This document shows, in pieces, positions 28,762 through 37,867 of a stretch of 64,000 nucleotides of DNA. Each line of letters starts with the position of its first letter. Positions within the stretch are counted from its first letter, which is position 1. The notes under the pieces were generated by a model. That model saw nothing but the letters and a program-made list of their open reading frames with translations. It was not told where the DNA came from and searched no databases. Source of the stretch: Terriglobales bacterium (GTDB lineage Bacteria; Acidobacteriota; Terriglobia; Terriglobales; Acidobacteriaceae); the NCBI GenBank assembly GCA_035573675.1, contig DATMAB010000027.1:248001-312000 (forward strand), given 5' to 3'. A program made the position numbers and the translations under genes.

Positions 28762-29391
28762 CTACTCCGTAATGGTCAGTTCGAACGGCGCCTCCAGGGT
28801 GCCCACTTCCTGCGGCGTGCACTTCCCTCTGGCGGGACATGACAGGAGCCTGGCCGTGCTCGCGCCGGAGAGCATGTCCGCGGAGCTGATGGTCCACTGC
28901 CTTGCGCCCGGGGTATCGCTGACCATGGTGATGGCGCCGCCGCTGCAGGTGGCGCAGCCTTCGGCCTGATACCTGGTTCCAAACTGGAGGAAGTAGCGGG
29001 TGTTGGTAGCAGCGTCGACGAAGTTGAACTGAATCTTGTCCGCAGAGATGGAGTCTTCCGCCACCATCTCCAGCAGATTCAGCGGGTCGCCTTCCACGCC
29101 CAGGTTGCCGGTGGCGACCGCGGCGTGGCCGATCAGGTCGGTCAAGTCGTACACAACGTTGTGATCGAACGCGATGAGCAGCTTGCCATCACAACTGACG
29201 GAACCGCCGAGGTAGGAGCCGGTCCCTTGCACCTTGTCGCCAACATTGTTGCTGAAGGCCGCCGCAACGGCCACCTGGCAGGTCTTGCCCTTTTTCTGCG
29301 CCAGCAGGGGCGTCTGTGCAAGCGGGGCCGCAAGCATCAGCAACAGCAGCAGCGCCGCGAGTGACATTCTTTTGCGAGCCGTGAGCTTCAT
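28762..29391 (-). CDS. Exported hypothetical protein with four or more cysteines
   Basis: This 209-residue protein has a signal peptide (KLTARKRMSLAALLLLLMLAAPLAQTPLLA), then a beta-rich mature part with CQVAV, CDGKL, a CATCSGG motif and CPARGKC. It ends EAPFELTITE. The end resembles MPFKLTISAP of the exported protein at 38753, which suggests one family of small exported beta proteins. GAGGA precedes the ATG at 29391. Function is unknown. The divergent neighbour is the first winged-helix/TPR gene. Confidence 0.6.
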   Translation of the reverse strand: MKLTARKRMSLAALLLLLMLAAPLAQTPLLAQKKGKTCQVAVAAAFSNNVGDKVQGTGSYLGGSVSCDGKLLIAFDHNVVYDLTDLIGHAAVATGNLGVEGDPLNLLEMVAEDSISADKIQFNFVDAATNTRYFLQFGTRYQAEGCATCSGGAITMVSDTPGARQWTISSADMLSGASTARLLSCPARGKCTPQEVGTLEAPFELTITE

Positions 29392-29644
29392 GGAATCCTC
29401 CACGCTTTTGAACTGCGCCCTGGCCGGTCCAAGCATTCCTCCCAGGACGAGTGGCCATTACTGCCCGGGCAGCACAGGGAAGTCTTTAGGAGCCGATTAG
29501 TTTTTCCTCAAGAAGCGCTTGGGAGCTGCATCTCGATACAGCGGCGGGAGTTAGGGGGCACTGACCGCCGCTTGGCCAAGTTCACAGAGCGGCCAGAGGG
29601 AGAGAATTTTCCGGTGCGTGCCGGTCCGGGCAGGCGTAGAATTG

Positions 29645-29656
29645 GGACAATTGTCC
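29645..29656. promoter_or_regulatory. Perfect 12-bp palindrome GGACAATTGTCC before winged-helix/TPR gene 1
   Basis: The palindrome lies 19 bases upstream of the ATG at 29676 in a block (ggcgtagaattgggacaattgtccggcccgggggacctt) that is repeated before the second gene. It could be the binding site of the encoded winged-helix protein. Confidence 0.45.
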
Positions 29657-29675
29657 GGCCCGGGGGACCTTCCAT

Positions 29676-31976
29676 ATGGCTCGTGAAGGGCCCAGCTACA
29701 ACTTCGACCGTTTCACCGTAGATACGGCCGAGCGCACCCTGCGCTGCAACGGCGACGTCCTGGCTGTGCCTCCCAAGGTCTTTGACACGCTGGCGGTGCT
29801 GGTGGAGAACGCCGGGCGGGTGGTGGAAAAGGAAGAACTGCTCCAGCGGGTGTGGCCGGACACCTTCGTGGAAGAGGGCAACCTCGCGCAGAACATCTTC
29901 ACGATACGGCGGCTGTTGGGAGACGACCGGAACGGGCACCGCTACATCGAGACCGTGCCCAAGCGCGGGTATCGCTTCGTAGCGGAGGTGCGGCCCGCTA
30001 TCGCAAGTGGGACCAGGCAGAGGGCTGAGGCCGCACGTACGTTTCCTCGCACCCGCCGGCGGTGGCTGGTCGCAGGGGCCGCGCTCGCCGTTTTCGCACT
30101 GGCGGCGGGCGCTTTGCTCTGGCAGTCGTGGCCACCGGCGCTCGACTTTCCCAATCGCGGCTGGGTGCTGATAGCCAAGTTCGAGAACCGGACGGGCGAG
30201 GCGATCTTCGATGACACGGTGGAGTACGCCCTGGAGCGCGAGCTGAGCAACTCACGCTTGGTCAACGTGCTGCCTCCGCCCCGAGTGCAGGACATCCTGG
30301 CGCTGATGCGCCGGGCGCCCGATACGCGCCTAGATACAGAAATGGCGCGCGATGTTGCCCTGCGCGACGGCGAGGTTCCGGTGGTGATTACAGGGCGCGT
30401 GGACAAACTGGGAAACCGCTACCAGCTCAATGTGGCACTCGTGGAAGCGGCCACGGGAGTCACCCTGGCGGCGTTGGCGGAAGAGGCGGCCAATCAGGAG
30501 GCCGTCCTGGATGCCACCCGTACACTGGCCCGGCGCGTCCGTGAGGAGTTGGGCGAACAACTGCCACAAGTCTCGGCACCGACGCGACTGGAAAAGGCGA
30601 CTACGCCTTCGTTACGCGCACTTCAGTTCTTCTCGCAGGGAATGCGCCTGGTGGACCTGCGAAAATGGAACGCCGCCATCCCGCTTCTCGAGCAGGCGCT
30701 GACCGAGGACGCAGACTTCGCCTCGGCCCACATTTATCTGGCCCATTGCTATTCGAACGTGCGGAAGGACAAAGAGGCAGCGCCACACTATCAAGAGGCT
30801 TTTCGGCTGGCTAAGACCACCAGCGACCGAGAGCGCTACTTCATTGTGGGGAGCTACTACGACCGGTTCGTCGCGGATCACGGCAAGGCCCTTGAGGCGT
30901 ATGAAGTACTGGTCCGCCTCTATCCGGACGATTTCTGGGGCGTGAACAACCTGGCGAACAAATACTGGTACCTGGGTAGACTCGACGAAGCCCTTCCCTA
31001 CTCTCTGCGGAGGGCCGATCTCCGCCCGCATGACTTAGCAAGTGTCTTTGGAGCTTGGGATTCGCTGAGGCGCTCCGGCCGAGACCCTGCCCGGGCCGAG
31101 GCCTTGTTCCACAAGGCTCAAGTACTCAGTCGGAACCCGGACGCGTTCCCCAATCCCCAGCTGTGGGTTCGCGTGAGGGTCGCCGGTGCCCGGCACCGGG
31201 CAGGCCTCGGGGACTACCGCGGTGCACTGCAGGAGCTGGAAGGGCTTCGGCGCAGCCTTCCCTCCTATACAGGTCCTCGCCGAGAAGCGCTGACCGACTG
31301 GCTGGCCGCCCAGTTTGTCCATCTCGGGCAATTGCGCGCCGCGGAGGAACTTTACTCCGCACTCCAGGATGAGTCCGACAGACATGTAGGGCTGGCGTGG
31401 GTGGCAGAGGAACGAGGCGATATGACCGCTCTGCGCTTCCATCTCCGTCGTCGATTTGCTCTCGGAAGCGTTGGCATCGACCCAGAGATCGTCCGGCAAG
31501 CGGTGCTAGCCGGATTGCTGGCCGAGGCTACCGCACAGACTCCCGACGAGCGCATGCAGAACTTGTGGGCGCCGCGGTATGTACGGCTGCAACGTGCCCA
31601 CATCGCGACCGCCCAAGGGAAGAGTTCGGAGGCCATCCATCTATTTACCGAGCTTCACCAGGACGCAACGGCCAACCGGAATGATATTGCTCTAGCGGTT
31701 GGGGTCGCGTTGGCTGGCGCACTGGAGCGGCGCGGGGAGCCGGCTGCCGCGGCGGAGGTTATCAGCCGGGCCCTCGCCGCCGATTCCTGGCCGGAGCGCG
31801 TGGCAGAAGTGCGGCAGGCGAAATTCGAGCTCGCACGCATCTATCGCAAGCTGGGGCGCGAGGCGGAGGCGAGCGCGCTGGAAGCCGAGATACGGCAATC
31901 GCTGGCGGTCGCCGAGGCCGACCATTCCATGCTGCTGGCGCTGGAGCGAAACCGGCAGATACGGGCTGCGCGGTAG
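29676..31976 (+). CDS. CadC-like winged-helix/TPR membrane regulator, tandem copy 1
   Basis: This 766-residue protein starts with an OmpR/PhoB-type winged helix (residues about 5-105: YNFDRFTVDTAERTLRCNGDVLAVPPKVFDTLAVLVENAGRVVEKEELLQRVWPDTFVEEGNLAQNIFTIRRLLGDD). A single membrane helix lies at about 128-148, then a TolB/FlgO-like domain (RGWVLIAKFENRTGEAIFDDTVEYALERELSNS), and then about 400 residues of TPR-like helices. This is the layout of one-component membrane-bound regulators of the CadC/ToxR kind. It shares nearly identical ends with the gene at 32097. The signal sensed is unknown. Confidence 0.85.
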   Translation: MAREGPSYNFDRFTVDTAERTLRCNGDVLAVPPKVFDTLAVLVENAGRVVEKEELLQRVWPDTFVEEGNLAQNIFTIRRLLGDDRNGHRYIETVPKRGYRFVAEVRPAIASGTRQRAEAARTFPRTRRRWLVAGAALAVFALAAGALLWQSWPPALDFPNRGWVLIAKFENRTGEAIFDDTVEYALERELSNSRLVNVLPPPRVQDILALMRRAPDTRLDTEMARDVALRDGEVPVVITGRVDKLGNRYQLNVALVEAATGVTLAALAEEAANQEAVLDATRTLARRVREELGEQLPQVSAPTRLEKATTPSLRALQFFSQGMRLVDLRKWNAAIPLLEQALTEDADFASAHIYLAHCYSNVRKDKEAAPHYQEAFRLAKTTSDRERYFIVGSYYDRFVADHGKALEAYEVLVRLYPDDFWGVNNLANKYWYLGRLDEALPYSLRRADLRPHDLASVFGAWDSLRRSGRDPARAEALFHKAQVLSRNPDAFPNPQLWVRVRVAGARHRAGLGDYRGALQELEGLRRSLPSYTGPRREALTDWLAAQFVHLGQLRAAEELYSALQDESDRHVGLAWVAEERGDMTALRFHLRRRFALGSVGIDPEIVRQAVLAGLLAEATAQTPDERMQNLWAPRYVRLQRAHIATAQGKSSEAIHLFTELHQDATANRNDIALAVGVALAGALERRGEPAAAAEVISRALAADSWPERVAEVRQAKFELARIYRKLGREAEASALEAEIRQSLAVAEADHSMLLALERNRQIRAAR

Positions 31977-32064
31977 GAAAGGCAGCCGACCTGCCATTCC
32001 GCCGCTCCTGGCGGCTTCGATAGAGATTTCTTAGGGGTTTGCTGGGCTAGCAGGCGTAGAATCG

Positions 32065-32076
32065 GGGCAATTGTCC
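32065..32076. promoter_or_regulatory. Near-palindrome GGGCAATTGTCC before winged-helix/TPR gene 2
   Basis: This is the counterpart of the site at 29645 with one mismatch in the symmetry. It lies at the same distance from the start codon and within the same duplicated leader. Confidence 0.4.
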
Positions 32077-32096
32077 GGCCCGGGGGACCTTCCAAA

Positions 32097-34394
32097 GTGG
32101 CTCGCGAGGGACCCAGCTACAACTTCGACCGTTTCACCGTAGATACGGCCGAGCGCACCCTGCGCTGCAACGGCGACGTCCTGGCTGTGCCTCCCAAAGT
32201 CTTTGACACGCTGGCGGTGCTGGTGGAGAACGCCGGGCGGGTGGTGGAAAAGGAAGAACTGCTCCAGCGGGTGTGGCCGGACACGTTCGTGGAAGAGGGC
32301 AACCTCGCGCAGAACATCTTCACGATACGGCGTGTTCTGGGAGACGACCGGAACGGGCACCGCTACATCGAGACCGTGCCCAAGCGCGGGTATCGTTTCG
32401 TGGCGGAGGTGCGGCCCGCTACCGCAAGTGGGACCAGGCAGGCGGCGGAGGGCGCACGTACGTTCCCTGGCACCCGCCGGCGATGGCTGGTCGCAGGGGC
32501 CGCGCTCGCCATTGTGGCCCTTGCGGCTGGGGTGTACACCTGGCGCTCACGCCCTCCGGCGCTCGACTTTCCCAATCGCGGCTGGGTGCTGATAGCCAAG
32601 TTCGAGAACCGCACGGGCGAGGCGATTTTCGATGACACGGTGGAGTACGCCCTGGAGCGCGAGCTGAGCAACTCGCGATTCGTGAACCTGGTGCCGCCGG
32701 AGCGAGTTCAGGACGCGTTCCGGCTGATGAAGAAGGCGTCCGACACGCGCCTGGACGCTCCGCTCGCGCGCGAGGTGGCGGTGCGCGACAGCAACGTCCA
32801 GATGGTGCTGACCGGCCGCACCGAAAAGCTGGGCGCCAGCTACGCGCTCAGCGCATCTCTGGTCCAACCCTCCAGCGGGGCCGTGCTCCGGTCGTTCCGC
32901 GAGGAGGCCGCGGACCTCAATGCCGTGCTGGCCGCTGTGAACCGGCTGTCCCGCCGAGTGCGGGAAAGCCTGGGCGAAGAAGCCGCACAATTCCGACAGA
33001 ACACGCCGGCACTGGAAAAGGCAACGACGCCTTCCCTGCGCGCCCTGCAGCTGTATTCGCGAGGCATGGCCCTTCTGAACCAGAGAGAATGCAACGCCGC
33101 CGCCCAGCTCTTCGAGCAGGCGCTGGCCGAGGACGCTGACTTCGCCTCGGCCCACATCTATCTGGCCCATTGCTACTCGAACGTGGGAAAGGACAAGGAG
33201 GCAGCGCCCCATTATCAAGAGGCTCTCCGGCTGGCCGAGACCACCACAGACCGTGAGCGGTATTTCATCGTGGGCAGTTACCACGACCGATTCACGCAGG
33301 ACTACGAAAAGGCGATCCAGGCGTATGAAGTCCTGGTGCGGGAGTATCCGGACCACTACTGGGGTGTGAACAACCTGGCGTTGACATACTCGTACCTGGG
33401 CAGGCTGGAGGAAGCCGTTCCCTATTTTGTTCGCCGGGCCGAGCTTCGTCCCCACGACTTGTGGAGCGTGTACTGGGCCTACTATGAGGTACGGCGTTCC
33501 GGGCGGGCTCCTGCCAAGGCTGAGGCACTGCTGCGCAAGGCGCAAATGCTGAGTCAGAGCCCAGACGCTTCGCCGCCCGACTATTGGGCAGCCATCACCC
33601 TGCACGGCGCGCGGCGCCGGATGCGGCTTGGAGACTACCAAGGAGCGCTCCAGGAGATGGAGCGCGTCCGAAGGGACTTTCCCTCCTACACAGCTCCTCG
33701 GCGTGAGGCACTGACCAAGCATCTAGCCATCTATTTTCTCTATCTGGGCCGGATGCGTGCCGCAAATGAGCAGTACGCGACGCTCCAGGACGAAGCTGAG
33801 AAACATGGGGGTCTGGCGTGGCTGGCGGAGGAACGAGGGGACATGAGGGCGGTGCGCTTCCATCTGCGCCGCCAACTGGCCCTGGGAGCCGATGGCAGTG
33901 ACCCCTTCACACTGCTGCAATTGGTACGGGCCGGGCTGCTGGCCGAGGCTGCCGCGCGGCTGCCCGACGATCGGATACGGGAATATCCGCCTCGCTTCAT
34001 TCGCCTGGCGCGTGCTCACATCGCGATCGGCCAGGGCAGGATTCTGGAGGCCCTGGATTTGCTCACCAAACTTCACGGCTCCATGACGGCCAACCGGGAC
34101 GTATTTGCCTGCACGGCCGCCATCCCGCTGGCTGAGATCCTGGAGCGACGCGGGGACCTGGCGGGTGCGGCCAACGTTCTCAGCCAGGCGCTCGAAGCCA
34201 ATCAGGCCCCTGTGATCGTGACAGATTTCCGGAAGGCGAAGTTGCAGCTAGCGCGCCTCTATCGCAAGCTGGGGCGCGAGGCGGAGGCGAGCGCGCTGGA
34301 AGCCGAGATCCGGCAATCCCTGGCGGTCGCCGATGCCGACCATCCCATGCTGCTGGCGCTGGAGCGTGACCAGCAGATACGGGCTGCGCGGTAG
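32097..34394 (+). CDS. CadC-like winged-helix/TPR membrane regulator, tandem copy 2
   Basis: This 765-residue paralogue of the preceding gene starts with GTG. The winged helix is almost identical to that of copy 1, and the membrane helix and the start of the TolB-like domain are also close. The region after about residue 195 and the TPR part differ clearly. The last about 45 residues (YRKLGREAEASALEAEIRQSLAVADADHPMLLALERDQQIRAAR) are again nearly identical. DNA recognition is therefore probably shared, while the sensing part has diverged. The gap between the copies is 120 bases. Confidence 0.85.
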   Translation: MAREGPSYNFDRFTVDTAERTLRCNGDVLAVPPKVFDTLAVLVENAGRVVEKEELLQRVWPDTFVEEGNLAQNIFTIRRVLGDDRNGHRYIETVPKRGYRFVAEVRPATASGTRQAAEGARTFPGTRRRWLVAGAALAIVALAAGVYTWRSRPPALDFPNRGWVLIAKFENRTGEAIFDDTVEYALERELSNSRFVNLVPPERVQDAFRLMKKASDTRLDAPLAREVAVRDSNVQMVLTGRTEKLGASYALSASLVQPSSGAVLRSFREEAADLNAVLAAVNRLSRRVRESLGEEAAQFRQNTPALEKATTPSLRALQLYSRGMALLNQRECNAAAQLFEQALAEDADFASAHIYLAHCYSNVGKDKEAAPHYQEALRLAETTTDRERYFIVGSYHDRFTQDYEKAIQAYEVLVREYPDHYWGVNNLALTYSYLGRLEEAVPYFVRRAELRPHDLWSVYWAYYEVRRSGRAPAKAEALLRKAQMLSQSPDASPPDYWAAITLHGARRRMRLGDYQGALQEMERVRRDFPSYTAPRREALTKHLAIYFLYLGRMRAANEQYATLQDEAEKHGGLAWLAEERGDMRAVRFHLRRQLALGADGSDPFTLLQLVRAGLLAEAAARLPDDRIREYPPRFIRLARAHIAIGQGRILEALDLLTKLHGSMTANRDVFACTAAIPLAEILERRGDLAGAANVLSQALEANQAPVIVTDFRKAKLQLARLYRKLGREAEASALEAEIRQSLAVADADHPMLLALERDQQIRAAR

Positions 34395-34470
34395 CAAAAG
34401 CAGCCATCAGTCATCAGCCGTCAGCACTCAGCCACACCCGTGCCTCCCCAGAGACGCGAGTGGCGGACCG

Positions 34471-34690
34471 CCAACTTTTCTTGTAGCGTTCCGGGTGAGC
34501 GATCTCGCCCTCGCGCTTACCGCGCGGGCCGCCCCAAAGATGCCAGGCTTCCAGAACCGCTTTCCGTCTTGCGCTCTTCGCCTTCCGTAAGCAGATCCCA
34601 GCGTTCGCGCCAAGTCTCGAAGCGGCCATGGCTGTTCTCGACATGAGGAGCGAACCAGAGCCAGTGGTGGCGGCGGAGGAGCCGGGCAGA
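34471..34690 (-). pseudogene. Broken remnant of a third PD-(D/E)XK-like gene
   Basis: On the minus strand, bases about 34690-34585 read WLWFAPHVENSHGRFETWRERWDLLTEGEE, which matches the tail of the gene at 34709 (SLVFWPHVEKSRGRWEKYKEAWHLLTAEG). In another frame, 34551-34471 read EAWHLWGGPRGKREGEIAHPERYKKSW, matching the tail of the gene at 27520. No start or N-terminal domain is present. It therefore looks like joined and frameshifted C-terminal remnants. A 'cagccatcagtcatcagccgtcagcactcag' repeat fills 34398-34435. Confidence 0.6.
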
Positions 34691-34708
34691 AACCCAGCCG
34701 TCCAGCTC

Positions 34709-35140
34709 TCAGCCTTCAGCCGTCAGCAAGTGCCAGGCCTCCTTGTACTTTTCCCAGCGGCCTCGGCTCTTCTCAACATGCGGCCAGAACACTAGGGATC
34801 CGCAATCCAGGATTCTGGCCGGAATCAGGTACCAAGTGTTTCGGGGCACGATCCACACGGCAAGCAACTCAATGTCGGCCTCTGTGTAGTTCTCCTGCTT
34901 GTTCCGGCCATGGGAAGCGCTCACTTGAAAGCCACGATGTGTGCCGTAGTGCATCCTTGTCGACCGGACCTGGACGCGGAAGAGGCGCTTGCCGTTATCC
35001 ACGATAGCGTCGTAGGCGCAGCTATCGCCGAAGGGCTGGGAGACGGCGAGGCCGCGGGAGAGCGCCTGGAAGAGGAAGGCGCATTCGGCGCGCTCGCCGA
35101 CGAGTTTGGGGTTGCGGACGGGGCGGGAGGGACGGGACAT
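34709..35140 (-). CDS. PD-(D/E)XK nuclease-like protein, copy 2
   Basis: This 143-residue protein has the same N-terminal domain as the gene at 27520: RNPKLVGERAECAFLFQALSRGLAVSQPFGDSCAYDAIVD, then FRVQVRST with Arg instead of the catalytic Lys. The middle differs (YTEADIELLAVWIVPRNTWYLIPARIL) but has the same pattern of Trp/Tyr residues. It lacks the last about 30 residues of copy 1. The upstream leader is also duplicated. The two copies and the remnant flank the winged-helix/TPR pair. Confidence 0.6.
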   Translation of the reverse strand: MSRPSRPVRNPKLVGERAECAFLFQALSRGLAVSQPFGDSCAYDAIVDNGKRLFRVQVRSTRMHYGTHRGFQVSASHGRNKQENYTEADIELLAVWIVPRNTWYLIPARILDCGSLVFWPHVEKSRGRWEKYKEAWHLLTAEG

Positions 35141-35475
35141 GGGTGGCTCGCTTTCTGCTTGAAAACCAGCGGCCAGTGGGTATTGGCTGGTTCGAGCTTA
35201 GGAGTGCCGAGGTGCGAGGCGGCGTGCTGCGGAGGCTGCGGGTCGGATTGGATTCTTGCGGCTATTTCATCAGAGACAAGAATAGCATGTATGGGAGGCG
35301 AATGTAAAGCGAAAAAGCAGCGGGCAGCCAGCGGCTGGCAGGCGGCAGGGAAGGCATTTTCGCGGCGGATTCACGTGGATAAACGCGGATCGCAGAAGCA
35401 GCTGGCAGGCGGCAGGACATGCAAATCCACCACGGAGACACGGAGGCACGGTTCGGCTGCGCTCAGGGCAGATTG
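35141..35475. repeat. Duplicated leader and dispersed repeats
   Basis: Bases about 35148-35335 duplicate the leader of PD-(D/E)XK copy 1. They are followed by 'cggattcacgtggataaacgcggat', 'ggcaggcggcaggacatgc', 'caccacggagacacggaggcacgg' and 'ttcggctgcgctcagggcag'. No gene is seen. Confidence 0.7.
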
Positions 35476-37590
35476 CTATTTCGCCAGCGTTTCTTCCACC
35501 ACGTGCTTGCCGCCCTTTTCCACGGTGACGAGCTTCTTGACGGGCTGGTAGCCTTCGCGGCTGACGACGATCTCGTACGTCCCGGGGTTGAGGTAGAAGT
35601 CGACGGGCGTGTTCTTGCCCAGGGCCTGGCCGTTGACGGTGACCTGGGCGCCCTTGGGATTGGTGCGCACGGTGACGCGTCCGGAATTTTCCGGCTTGCC
35701 GCCGAAGATGCCGCCGAAGCGGCCGGCGACCTTGATGTTCTCGGTGCTGCCGGTGAGCTTGAGGGTGGGCGCGAACTGGGCCGATTGTCCGGGCGAAAGC
35801 TGCATGGTCTCAGAGGCGTCGTGGTAGCCCTGTTTGCGCACGGTGACGGTGTGGCTGCCCTTGGCCACGATGAGCTGCGCGGGCGTGACCTTGCCGGTGG
35901 CTGTGCCGTCGAGCAGGATGGCGGCGCCAGCCGGGTCGCTGGAGACCGAGACGGTGGCGGCCAGTTCGGTGAGGCCTACAGCCACGGAGGCCTTCTGCCC
36001 GGCGGCTACCTCGATGGTGCGGGTGACGGCGGTGTGGCCGGCCTTGCTGATGGTGATGGTGTGGGAGCCGGCATCGAGCGAGGCGGTGTGCGGCGTGACT
36101 CCGGCAGGCCTGCCGTCAATCAGGATTTCGGCGCCGGGCGGATTGGAATCAATCGAGACGTCACCGGTCACGATGACCGGTGCGGCGGGCGCGGGCGGCG
36201 GCTGCTTGGCCTTGGCTTTGCCGGCGGCGGGACGCGGCTCGGCCGTGGCCGGTTCCGGTTCGGGAGCGGGCGTGGCCGGCTCCGGCTTGGCCAGCGAAGC
36301 CGCGGCAGGAGCAGGTGCGGCGGCTGCGGCCGGCTGCTCCGCAGCGGGTTTGCGCAGGAGCACGGCGGCGAGAATGGCGACCACGACCAGCGCGCCGATA
36401 GCGCCGCCCATGATGTAAATGAGCCTGTTGTTCGGCCCGGCTTGGGGCGCGGGCGCTGTAGGCGCAGCCGCAGCTTTGGCGGTGACAATCTGCGGAGCAG
36501 GCTTAGGCGCGGCGGGTGGCCGCTCGGGTTTGGGCGCAGCCGCGGCGGGCGGAGGCGGTGTGGCCGGCTTTGCTGGCGGGGGCGCAGCAGAGGCCTCGGG
36601 CTTCGCCGCTTTGGCCGGTGCTCCTGCGGCCGGCACCGGCGGCGCGTACATGACGACGGTTTCGCGGGGCGGCTCGGCCGGTGCGGGCGCCGCGGGCTTG
36701 GGTCGTGGTTCGGCAGGGAGTGCCGCGGCGGACGCAGGTTTCGGCGCCGGTTCCGCAGGCTTGGCTTCAGGAGGCTTGGCGGCCTGGGGCGCGGTCTGGA
36801 GCTGGCGGTAGTTTTCGAGGTCGCGAACCAGATCGGCGCCGGAGGCATAGCGGTCCGCGGGCGCCTTGGCCAGCGCCTTCATCACAATCCAACTGATGTT
36901 GGGATGGACGTCCTTGTCCACTTCGTGGGGCGCGGGCGGATTTTCTTCGATGATCTTGCGACGGACCTCTTCGGCAGTGTCGCCGGGGAAGGCCTTCCAC
37001 CCGGTGAGCATCTGGTAGAGGATGGCGCCCCAACTGAAAAGATTGGAGCGGGCGGTGAGGGGCTCGCCGCGGGCCTCCTCTGGCGAGACGTAGTAGAGCG
37101 CCTCAGTGAGTTCGCTGCCCGAGTGGCGGCGGGGAAAGCCGAAGTCCATGATCTTGGCGGTGCCGTCCCACTCCAGCACGATGTTGCCGGGGCGCAGCTC
37201 GGGATGGATGACGCCCTTGGAGTGCGCGTGGTCGAGCCCGGAGCAGACCTGCCGGCTGAGATCGGTGACCTCGGACCAGGTGAGCGGCTCGCCCTTTTCG
37301 AGCGACTTCGAGAGCTTGACGCCCTCGACGAATTCCAGGGCGACATAGAACAGGCCGCTGGCTTCGCCGCCGCCCAGGACGCTGGCGATGTTGGGGCTGT
37401 CCAGCGCGCTGGCGGCGCGGGCGGCGGCGCGGAAGGCTTCCGCGCCTTCCTGCGCGGCGGGCGCATCCACGCGCATGGTGCGCAAAGCGACCGTGCGGCC
37501 CTTGAGGTCGGCCGCCTTGTAGACTGAGCCGCCTTCCCAAGTGGCTAGCTCCGCCAGGATGGCGAACGGCCCGATGCGGTCATGTGCCAT
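35476..37590 (-). CDS. Membrane pseudokinase (Ser/Thr kinase fold) with three PEGA domains
   Basis: This 704-residue protein has a kinase fold at residues about 5-265, but key residues are changed. The VAIK Lys is Arg37 (VALRTM). HRDxK is HPELR, with Glu131 for the catalytic Asp and Arg133 for Lys. The F-helix Asp is Asn in ARSNLFSWG. N136 and DFG (149-151) remain. A Pro/Ala-rich linker, one membrane helix (LIYIMGGAIGALVVVAILAAVLL), another Pro/Ala stretch and three PEGA domains follow (VSIDSNPPGAEILIDG.., VSVSSDPAGAAILLDG.., VTVRTNPKGAQVTVNG..). It is probably inactive as a kinase and may be a cell-surface scaffold. Confidence 0.8.
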   Translation of the reverse strand: MAHDRIGPFAILAELATWEGGSVYKAADLKGRTVALRTMRVDAPAAQEGAEAFRAAARAASALDSPNIASVLGGGEASGLFYVALEFVEGVKLSKSLEKGEPLTWSEVTDLSRQVCSGLDHAHSKGVIHPELRPGNIVLEWDGTAKIMDFGFPRRHSGSELTEALYYVSPEEARGEPLTARSNLFSWGAILYQMLTGWKAFPGDTAEEVRRKIIEENPPAPHEVDKDVHPNISWIVMKALAKAPADRYASGADLVRDLENYRQLQTAPQAAKPPEAKPAEPAPKPASAAALPAEPRPKPAAPAPAEPPRETVVMYAPPVPAAGAPAKAAKPEASAAPPPAKPATPPPPAAAAPKPERPPAAPKPAPQIVTAKAAAAPTAPAPQAGPNNRLIYIMGGAIGALVVVAILAAVLLRKPAAEQPAAAAAPAPAAASLAKPEPATPAPEPEPATAEPRPAAGKAKAKQPPPAPAAPVIVTGDVSIDSNPPGAEILIDGRPAGVTPHTASLDAGSHTITISKAGHTAVTRTIEVAAGQKASVAVGLTELAATVSVSSDPAGAAILLDGTATGKVTPAQLIVAKGSHTVTVRKQGYHDASETMQLSPGQSAQFAPTLKLTGSTENIKVAGRFGGIFGGKPENSGRVTVRTNPKGAQVTVNGQALGKNTPVDFYLNPGTYEIVVSREGYQPVKKLVTVEKGGKHVVEETLAK

Positions 37591-37867
37591 GGCACAACTC
37601 CATCGCTACTTTACAAGAATGGCGCGCCACGCGGGAGGGTACCAAGCGGCAGAAGGTGCGGTCCTGCCAGAGGAAACTCTAACCAAGCTGGCGGACGGAC
37701 GCCAGCGGAAAGCACCAAGCGGCGGTTACGGAGGATGTAGACCTGCCGAGACTGGCTTGACCGGCGCAGAGCCGGGGCGTAGGCTGGCGCGGCTCGACCG
37801 GAAAAGTGAGGTGCGGGTCTTTACAAATAAGCGTTGGCTTAGTGCCAGGCCGGAGGAGGGCGGGAAG

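Noticed and set aside
35419-37527. A 702-codon open frame opposite the pseudokinase
   Set aside because: Gly/Arg-rich shadow of the kinase gene; the kinase and PEGA motifs are on the minus strand.
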